The notes under the pieces are model-generated. The model was given only the letters and a program-made list of their open reading frames with translations, did no database searches and was not told the DNA's origin. DNA of 7,500 nt from CANKJK01 sp964400405. GTDB lineage: Bacteria; Acidobacteriota; Vicinamibacteria; Vicinamibacterales; UBA2999. The position numbers and the translations under genes were made by a program. The number at the start of each line of letters is the position of its first letter. Position 1 is the stretch's first letter. The stretch lies in contig CAYNUO010000119.1 of assembly GCA_964400405.1 (NCBI GenBank), forward strand, positions 1-7,500, in the 5' to 3' direction. Positions 1 to 5,037 of this stretch are shown in pieces.

Positions 1-431
1 AGGCCGATCGTGGATGCCAGCCGCGCGAAGAACAGACCGCCCGGCGCGAGCACGCGCCACAGCTCGGTCACCTGCGCCAGGAAATGCGCGGCGTCCCGTG
101 AGAAATGCAGCACGGCGCTGCAGATCACGGCGTCCATCGATCCGTCCGGCCACGGCAGTTGGTCGAGCTCGCCTGCGACGAACTGCCCGGGAGGCAGCGC
201 GGGCGCGAGCCGCGCCGCGAGTGCCTGCACGCGCGCGATCGACGCCGCGTCGCGGTCGATGCCGTAGCAGTTGACGCCCTGGCTCAGCAGGTAGACGAGG
301 TTCCGGCCGTCGCCGCAGCCGGCGTCGAGCACCGCGCGACGGTCGTCGAAGCGCCCCCGGGCGATCTGGTCGAACAGGTAGATGTCGATGTCGCCCATCG
401 ACCGGCGGAGCGAAGCGGAGAGCGTGGGCAT
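1..431 (-). CDS. Class I SAM-dependent methyltransferase, partial (runs off left edge)
   Basis: The reading frame on the minus strand starts at the ATG at 431 and is open to the window edge, giving the first 143 residues; the C-terminus is missing. An in-frame TGA lies eight codons upstream of that ATG, so the start cannot be much earlier; Met12 is a possible alternative. The glycine-rich SAM-binding loop is clear: VLDAGCGDGRN around residues 34-44, followed by the acidic ribose-binding position in GIDRD (Asp59). Later motifs are DAVICSAVLHF near residues 100-110 and RVLAPGG near 126-132, the typical post-motif strand and loop of methyltransf_11 type enzymes. It is probably a cytoplasmic small-molecule methyltransferase, but the substrate cannot be told. 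An N-terminal stretch (GDIDIYLFDQIARGRF) precedes the SAM fold. It is divergent from the MutS-like gene and shares a 58-bp intergenic region with it. No clear Shine-Dalgarno sequence is visible. Confidence 0.85.
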   Translation of the reverse strand, partial: MPTLSASLRRSMGDIDIYLFDQIARGRFDDRRAVLDAGCGDGRNLVYLLSQGVNCYGIDRDAASIARVQALAARLAPALPPGQFVAGELDQLPWPDGSMDAVICSAVLHFSRDAAHFLAQVTELWRVLAPGGLFFARLASTIG

Positions 432-454
432 CGGGAGTGGCGGGCGGGCGCCTG

Positions 455-460
455 ATCATA
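455..460 (-). promoter_or_regulatory. Candidate -10 element for the methyltransferase gene
   Basis: Read on the minus strand this hexamer is TATGAT, five of six matches to TATAAT, in a very GC-rich setting. It lies 24 bases upstream of the methyltransferase ATG at 431, which would give a short leader. No good -35 box is seen at 16-18 bases spacing, so this is a candidate only. The same 58-bp gap must also hold the promoter of the divergent MutS-like gene. Confidence 0.35.
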
Positions 461-478
461 CGTGCACCATCGGCGGAC

Positions 479-484
479 TACCAT
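479..484 (+). promoter_or_regulatory. Weak candidate -10 for the MutS-like gene, possible leaderless start
   Basis: TACCAT matches TATAAT at four of six positions and ends five bases before the GTG start at 490. Transcription from it would begin on or next to the start codon. This agrees with the lack of a Shine-Dalgarno sequence but is not proof, and no -35 box is recognisable. Confidence 0.2.
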
Positions 485-489
485 GAACC

Positions 490-2328
490 GTGCTTTCCGC
501 CACCGAGGAGTACGGCGCGCGACTCACCGCCCGTCGTGCGACGCTCAGCCGCCTCGACGCCGCCGATAGACGCATCGCGTACGCACGGCTCGCTGTGTTC
601 GCGATCGGCGCAGGGATCGCGTGGCTCGTGTTTTCCGCGGAGGCCGTGCACACGGGCGCGCTGGCGGTGCCGGTGATCGCATTTCTGGCCCTGGTGCGCC
701 GCCACTCGGAAGTGATCAGGGCGAAGGATGAAGCGGCGCGGGCGATCGCGTTCTACGAGCGCGGGCTGGCCCGGCTCGAGGACCGGTGGCAGGGAGGCGG
801 CGAAACCGGAGACCGGTTCCGCAACCCGGACCATCCGTACGCGGAAGATCTCGACCTCTTCGGGAAGGGTTCCCTCTTCGATCTGCTGTCCGTGGCGCGC
901 ACGCGGGCCGGCGAGGAAACATTGGCCTCGTGGCTGCTGGGGCCGGCATCCGCCCCGGAGATCGCGGCACGCCAGGGCGCGGTGCGGGAGCTGACGTCCC
1001 GGCTCGACTTCCGCGAGGCCATCGCGCTCGCGGGCACCGACGTGCGCGCAGGGGTCATGACGGACGCGTTGACGGCCTGGGCGACCGCGCCGCCGCGTTT
1101 CACGTCGCCGCTCTGGCAACCCGTCGCTGCAGCGGTCACGGCGATCTCGATCGGCAGCGCCGCCCTGTGGCTAGGCGGAGGTCCGGGCTGGCCGATCGGT
1201 GTCGCCGTCCTGCTGGTCGCCGTCTTCAGCGCGATCAGCGGAAAGGACGCCACGACCGTGCTGCACGGCGCCGGCCAGCCCGTCCGCGACCTGGACGTCC
1301 TGGCCCACGCGCTCGCGCACATCGAAGTGGCGACGTTCCACTCGCCCCGGCTCCTGCAGGCGGTCTCCCCGGTCACCACGGACCGCGGCGCGACGCGCGC
1401 GATCCGCGCCCTTCAGCGGCTGAGCGAACGTCACGACTGGCAGCACAACGCCATCTTCGCGTTCCTGGCGGCCTTCCTGTTGTGGGGCCCGCATCTGGCG
1501 TTCGCGGTCGAACGGTGGCGAAAGCACCACGGCCCGCGACTCGTCGGCTGGCTGCGGGCCGTCGGAGAGGTCGAGGCGCTCTCGTCAGTGGCGGCACGCG
1601 CGTACGAACATCCGGAAGACGTCTTTCCGGCAATCGCCGACGGTGCGCCACGTTTCGAGGCCCGCGCGCTCGGCCATCCGCTGCTGCCCGCCGCGCGCAT
1701 GGTCAGGAACGACGTCCACCTCGGCAGCGGCGTGCGCCTGCTCGTCGTCAGCGGATCGAACATGTCGGGCAAGAGCACGCTGCTGCGATCGGTCGGCATC
1801 AATGCCGTGCTGGCCTACGCCGGTGCGCCGGTGCGCGCCGACGCCCTCACGCTGACACCGCTGGCCATCGGCGCCACGCTGCGCGTGCAGGATTCGATAC
1901 AGGACGGCCGGTCGCGCTTCTACGCGGAGATCACGCGCCTGCGCCAGCTCTCCGATCTCGCCGCGGGAAGCCCGCCGCTCCTGTTCCTGCTCGACGAACT
2001 GCTGCACGGCACCAACTCGCACGACCGGCTGGCCGGCGGTGCAGGCGTGCTGCGGGCCCTGGTTGACCGGGGCGCGATCGGCCTGGTGACGACACACGAT
2101 CTCGCACTCACCGCGATCGCCGGTGAGCTGGGCGCCCGCGCAGCCAACGTGCACTTCGAGGACACCTTCGACGACGGTGCGATCCGCTTCGACTACCGGA
2201 TGCGGCCGGGAGCCGTGACGCGCAGCAACGCGCTCGCGCTGATGCGGGCGGTCGGCCTGGACGTCTCCGACGACGTGTCTACTTCCGCGTCGACAGACCG
2301 AAGGGCAGATACAACGGGCAGAAACTGA
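490..2328 (+). CDS. Membrane-anchored MutS-family ATPase (not classical MutS)
   Basis: A 612-residue protein. The C-terminal third is a MutS-type ABC ATPase: GHPLLP at 395-400 just ahead of the ATPase, Walker A GSNMSGKST at 422-430, Walker B LLFLLDE with Asp502-Glu503 followed by LLHGTNS (compare DE.GRGTS in MutS), and the H-loop VTTHD with His536. The N-terminal part is not a mismatch-recognition domain. It has hydrophobic segments near 32-50 and 55-69, a second pair near 209-229 and 234-250, and possibly one at 321-337, so the protein is probably in the inner membrane with the ATPase in the cytoplasm. Proteins of this type are often auto-annotated as mismatch repair MutS, but the length (about 610 versus about 850 residues) and missing domains argue against that role; function unknown. 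The start is GTG at 490, because an in-frame TGA sits at 484-486. No Shine-Dalgarno precedes it. The last 20 or so residues are low-complexity and overlap the convergent DUF2892 gene. Confidence 0.88.
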   Translation: MLSATEEYGARLTARRATLSRLDAADRRIAYARLAVFAIGAGIAWLVFSAEAVHTGALAVPVIAFLALVRRHSEVIRAKDEAARAIAFYERGLARLEDRWQGGGETGDRFRNPDHPYAEDLDLFGKGSLFDLLSVARTRAGEETLASWLLGPASAPEIAARQGAVRELTSRLDFREAIALAGTDVRAGVMTDALTAWATAPPRFTSPLWQPVAAAVTAISIGSAALWLGGGPGWPIGVAVLLVAVFSAISGKDATTVLHGAGQPVRDLDVLAHALAHIEVATFHSPRLLQAVSPVTTDRGATRAIRALQRLSERHDWQHNAIFAFLAAFLLWGPHLAFAVERWRKHHGPRLVGWLRAVGEVEALSSVAARAYEHPEDVFPAIADGAPRFEARALGHPLLPAARMVRNDVHLGSGVRLLVVSGSNMSGKSTLLRSVGINAVLAYAGAPVRADALTLTPLAIGATLRVQDSIQDGRSRFYAEITRLRQLSDLAAGSPPLLFLLDELLHGTNSHDRLAGGAGVLRALVDRGAIGLVTTHDLALTAIAGELGARAANVHFEDTFDDGAIRFDYRMRPGAVTRSNALALMRAVGLDVSDDVSTSASTDRRADTTGRN

Positions 2329-2482
2329 CGATGCTCGTCAGCACGAAGATCACCGCGAACACACCAAGCACGGTCGCCACGGTCCCTGAGATGGTGCCAT
2401 TGGCGTAGAGCACGCCGACGACGATCGCCAGCGCGACGCGCGCCGCGCGATCAACGGTCCCCATGTTCGGTGTCAGTGCCAT
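2279..2482 (-). CDS. DUF2892 (YgaP-like transmembrane domain) small membrane protein
   Basis: A 67-residue protein on the minus strand. It shows the family hallmarks: an N-terminal NMGTVDRAAR (residues 6-15), two hydrophobic segments (about 16-29 and 31-52), and a C-terminal CPLYLPFGLST (residues 55-65) with the conserved Cys-Pro. DUF2892 proteins of this size are common stand-alone inner-membrane proteins; the same domain is the membrane part of the rhodanese YgaP. The role is unknown, though sulfur or redox links are suggested for relatives. The start is secure: AGAGGAGG lies on the minus strand at 2489-2496, six bases from the ATG at 2482. The TAG stop is at 2279-2281, so the last 50 bases lie antisense to the end of the MutS-like gene. 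Confidence 0.85.
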   Translation of the reverse strand: MALTPNMGTVDRAARVALAIVVGVLYANGTISGTVATVLGVFAVIFVLTSIVSFCPLYLPFGLSTRK

Positions 2483-2664
2483 CCGTCGCCTCCTCTGAAG
2501 TGACGCTCAGCTTACATCTGACAGGCGCGGTCCCGGATCCGATGCAGCCCAGCCGCGCGGAACCCGCCGCGCGGCCCGCGACGACGCCCCTCTCCGACGG
2601 ACGCCGGCGCGAGGCGCGCCGGGCGCACCGCTCGAGAACAAGAGGAGTACGCTGTAGGGCGACG
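2483..2664. other. Divergent intergenic region with two GC-rich hairpins
   Basis: This 182-bp gap separates the DUF2892 gene from the Rid-family gene and should carry the promoter of the catabolic operon. Hairpin 1 has a perfect 9-bp stem (2552-2560 with 2567-2575, loop AACCCG). Its core octamer CCGCGCGG is itself palindromic, so it is both a direct and an inverted repeat. Hairpin 2 has a 7-bp stem (CCGGCGC at 2604-2610 with GCGCCGG at 2616-2622, loop GAGGC). Neither is followed by a T-run. I find no convincing -35/-10 pair. TCGAGA at 2632-2637 (4/6 to TTGACA) has a 17-base spacing to a poor -10 (TAGGGC), and TACGCT at 2648-2653 has no matching -35. Confidence 0.5.
2489..2496 (-). promoter_or_regulatory. 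Strong Shine-Dalgarno of the DUF2892 gene
   Basis: AGAGGAGG on the minus strand, six bases from the ATG. It is the strongest ribosome-binding site in the window and fixes the start of this short gene. Confidence 0.75.
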
Positions 2665-3072
2665 ATGCCGTCACCCTTCCTCCCCGTGGAGCCCGCCGCG
2701 CTCGGGCGACCGTCGGGATTCAGTCACGGCCTGCTCGGGCCGGCAGCCGGGCGCACCCTGTTCGTCGCCGGGCAGACGGCGCCGGGCGTCACCGCGGGCT
2801 CGGCGCTCGAAACATTCGCCGCACAGTTCGGCGCGGCGCTCGGGCGGGTGCTGCAGGTCGTTGCCGCCGCCGGCGGCGGCCCCGATCAGATCGGCCGCAT
2901 GACGGTCTACGTCACCGACATGGCGACCTATCGCGCCAGTCAGCCTCTCCTCACGCCGGTCTGGCGGACGCACATGGGCCGGCACTATCCCGCGATGTCG
3001 GTCGTCGCCGTCACCGCGCTGGTGGAGCCGGGCGCGGTCGTCGAAATCGAGGCCACGGCGGTGCTGCCGTGA
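2665..3072 (+). CDS. Rid family protein (YjgF/YER057c/UK114)
   Basis: A 135-residue protein, the usual Rid length. Typical features are the N-terminal GFSHGLL (residues 18-24), TLFVAGQTAPG (31-41), the helix with repeated small residues (50-70), MTVYVTDMATYR (79-90), HYPAMSVVAV (108-117) and the C-terminal VVEIEATAV (125-133). RidA-type members are cytoplasmic trimers that hydrolyse reactive enamines/imines to ketones and ammonia. The catalytic arginine of RidA, in the FPARS motif near the C-terminus, is Met111 here (YPAMS), so imine hydrolase activity is doubtful. The frame is open further upstream, but the family homology starts near residue 5, and AGGG at 2656-2659 gives ATG 2665 a modest Shine-Dalgarno. 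It is the first gene of the operon, and its stop overlaps the next start by 4 nt (GTGA). In an aminobenzoyl-CoA pathway an enamine-processing role would make sense, but that is inference. Confidence 0.85.
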   Translation: MPSPFLPVEPAALGRPSGFSHGLLGPAAGRTLFVAGQTAPGVTAGSALETFAAQFGAALGRVLQVVAAAGGGPDQIGRMTVYVTDMATYRASQPLLTPVWRTHMGRHYPAMSVVAVTALVEPGAVVEIEATAVLP

Positions 3073-3866
3073 TCGTGCCGGCGACCTTTCTCGCCGGCCT
3101 GGACGAGGGGACCCGCGTCGCCACGCTGACGCTGAACCGGCCGGATCGCCTGAACGCCTTGACCTTCGACGTGTACGCGGAGCTGCGCGACGCCTTCGAC
3201 GCGCTCGGCGAGGACGACGCCGTGCGCAGTGTCGTACTGACCGGTGCCGGCCGCGGCTTCTGCTCGGGTGGCGACGTCAACGAGATCATCGGCGCGCTGC
3301 TCGACCGCGAACCGGACGAGCAGCTCGAGTTCACGCGGCTGACGTGCGAGCTCGTCTGGGCCATCCGGCAGTGCCCGAAGCCCGTCATCGCCGCCGTGAA
3401 CGGCATCGCCGCCGGCGCGGGCGCGGTCATCGCGTCAGCGTGTGACATCCGGATTGCCGCGGCATCCGCGAGCTTTGCCTTTCTGTTCACGCGCGTCGGC
3501 CTGTCCGGCGCGGACATGGGCGCGGCGTGGCTGCTGCCCCGCCTGGTGGGTTTCGGGCGTGCCAGCGAGCTGCTGATGACAGGCGACACCATCGACGCAA
3601 CGGAGGCGCATCGCATCGGCCTCGTGAACAGCGTGGTGGATGACGCCGGGCTGGCCGCGGCCGCAGATGCATTGGCGACCCGGCTCGCCGCCGGCCCCGC
3701 GGCCGCGCTCGCGGACACGAAGCAGGCGCTGAACGACGAGGTGTCACTGACGCTCGACCAGGCGCTCGACGTCGAAGCCGCCCGGCAGGCCGTGCTGATG
3801 CAGGGGCCAGACTTCCGGGAAGCGTTCATGGCGTTCCGCGAGCGGCGCGCCGCCCGTTTTCTCTGA
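3069..3866 (+). CDS. Crotonase-superfamily (enoyl-CoA hydratase/isomerase-like) protein
   Basis: A 265-residue crotonase fold. The GTG start at 3069 overlaps the Rid gene stop, indicating translational coupling. Family motifs are TLNRPDRLNAL (21-31), the first oxyanion-hole loop GRGFCSGGDV (61-70), the second in NGIAAGAGAVIASACDI (111-127), and LMTGDTIDATEAHRIGLVN (169-187). By alignment to the classical hydratase (rat Glu144/Glu164), both catalytic glutamates are replaced, by Val120 and Phe140, so ordinary enoyl-CoA hydration is unlikely. Asp149 in GLSGADMGAAWLLPR sits where 4-chlorobenzoyl-CoA dehalogenase has its nucleophilic Asp. A GLSG(C/A)D motif is also common in a broad uncharacterised crotonase subfamily. 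Lying between Rid and acyl-CoA dehydrogenase genes, it could act in hydrolytic ring opening, isomerisation or another CoA-thioester step after dearomatisation. Which of these is not decidable from sequence. Confidence 0.88.
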   Translation: MIVPATFLAGLDEGTRVATLTLNRPDRLNALTFDVYAELRDAFDALGEDDAVRSVVLTGAGRGFCSGGDVNEIIGALLDREPDEQLEFTRLTCELVWAIRQCPKPVIAAVNGIAAGAGAVIASACDIRIAAASASFAFLFTRVGLSGADMGAAWLLPRLVGFGRASELLMTGDTIDATEAHRIGLVNSVVDDAGLAAAADALATRLAAGPAAALADTKQALNDEVSLTLDQALDVEAARQAVLMQGPDFREAFMAFRERRAARFL

Positions 3867-3879
3867 TGCGGGTGCTGTG

Positions 3880-5028
3880 ATGCCGCACCAGGTCAACCAC
3901 CTCGACACGATTGCGGCGTTCCTGGACGACGCGCACGCAGGCGTCGCGGCGCGAGCAGCGGCGTTCCGGAAATCCACGCTGAAGCGGCCCGACCCCGAAG
4001 ACGACGCCGCGGCCAGAGCCCGTGCGCCGGAGCTGCTCAGGGAAATGGCGGGCGCCGGACTCTTCGACAGCGTCGCCGCGATGGACTCCCGTGGCGTCTG
4101 CCTCACGCGCGAAGCGCTGGCCGGTGCCAGCAGTCTGGCCGACACGCTCTACGCCGTGCAGGCGCTGACCGCCCTGCCGCTGATCGCCGCGGGCTCGGCG
4201 GCGCAGAAGGCGGCATGGCTGACCCGGCTCCTCACGGGCGAGGCGATCGGTGCCTTCGCGATGACCGAGCCGGGCGCGGGCTCGGACGTTGCTGCGATCG
4301 CGACGATGGCCCGACGCGACGGCGCGTCGTGGGTCCTCGACGGGGAGAAACACCTGATCTCGAACGCGGGCATCGCGGACGTCTACCTCGTGTTCGCGGC
4401 GACGCCGTCCGACGGTGACCGGCGGCGCATCAGCCTGTTTCTCGTACCGGCCGACACACACGGCCTCAGCTTCGCCGGCGCGCAGGTGACGGCCGCTCCG
4501 CACCCGCTCGGCCGGATCCGGCTCGACGGCTGCGTGCTGCCGGCGGATGCGTTGGTCGATGAGGAGGGGACCGGCTTTGCGCTGGGTCTCGCGACGCTCG
4601 ACCGGCTCCGCCCGTCCGTCGGTGCCGCGGCGTGCGGCATGGCGGGCCGCGCTCTGGCGTCGGCGATCAGGCACGCAACGAATCGATCGCAGTTCGGGAC
4701 GACGCTCGCCTCCATGCCCGTCGTGCGCGACACGCTCGCGCGTATGGCCACCGAGCTGGATGCCGCCCGGCTCCTCGTCTACCGCGCCGCGCACCGGGCC
4801 GACACCGTGACCGGCCGCAACACGCTGGCCGCCGCGATGGCGAAGAGCTACGCCACGGAGGCGGCGCAGCGCATCGTCGACGAGGCGCTTCAGCTCTGCG
4901 GTGGCGTGGGCCTGCTGACCGGCCATCCGCTGGAGCGGCTGTATCGGGCCGTTCGCGGGCTGCGGATCTATGAAGGCACGACGGAGATTCAGCGCGTGGC
5001 GATCGCCCGTGAGCTGCTGGACGACTAG
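3880..5028 (+). CDS. Acyl-CoA dehydrogenase family protein
   Basis: A 382-residue FAD enzyme of normal family length. It shows the flavin/substrate motif AMTEPGAGSD (residues 127-136), the RSQFGT motif in the C-terminal helical domain, and LCGGVGLLTGHPLERLYR (about 339-356). It ends with IYEGTTEIQR, where Glu365 is at the catalytic-base position of short/medium-chain acyl-CoA dehydrogenases. It should oxidise an acyl-CoA at the alpha-beta carbons and pass electrons to electron-transfer flavoprotein. In this operon the likely substrate is a ring-opened or alicyclic acyl-CoA from the aromatic pathway (inference). The N-terminal helical domain is alanine-rich and somewhat divergent. Start: ATG 3880 is preferred; the GTG at 3877, immediately before it, is in frame and also possible. 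No strong Shine-Dalgarno is present, and the gene follows the crotonase stop by 13 nt, so translation is probably coupled. Confidence 0.9.
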   Translation: MPHQVNHLDTIAAFLDDAHAGVAARAAAFRKSTLKRPDPEDDAAARARAPELLREMAGAGLFDSVAAMDSRGVCLTREALAGASSLADTLYAVQALTALPLIAAGSAAQKAAWLTRLLTGEAIGAFAMTEPGAGSDVAAIATMARRDGASWVLDGEKHLISNAGIADVYLVFAATPSDGDRRRISLFLVPADTHGLSFAGAQVTAAPHPLGRIRLDGCVLPADALVDEEGTGFALGLATLDRLRPSVGAAACGMAGRALASAIRHATNRSQFGTTLASMPVVRDTLARMATELDAARLLVYRAAHRADTVTGRNTLAAAMAKSYATEAAQRIVDEALQLCGGVGLLTGHPLERLYRAVRGLRIYEGTTEIQRVAIARELLDD

Positions 5029-5037
5029 ACACTGACC

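Noticed and set aside
483..485. An ATG just before the GTG start of the MutS-like gene.
   Set aside because: It is in a different frame from the MutS-like protein and leads into an Arg-rich shadow.
786..2066. A 426-codon open frame on the plus strand inside the MutS-like gene.
   Set aside because: Its translation is Arg/Pro/Gly-rich low complexity, while the overlapping frame has intact Walker motifs.
2470..2664. An N-terminal extension of the Rid gene to starts at 2470 or 2542.
   Set aside because: The extra residues are low-complexity, unlike the family, and overlap the start and ribosome-binding site of the divergent DUF2892 gene; ATG 2665 gives the normal Rid length.
3011..3829. A 272-codon minus-strand open frame opposite the crotonase gene.
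   Set aside because: It is a Ser/Ala/Pro-rich shadow of a gene with clear crotonase motifs.
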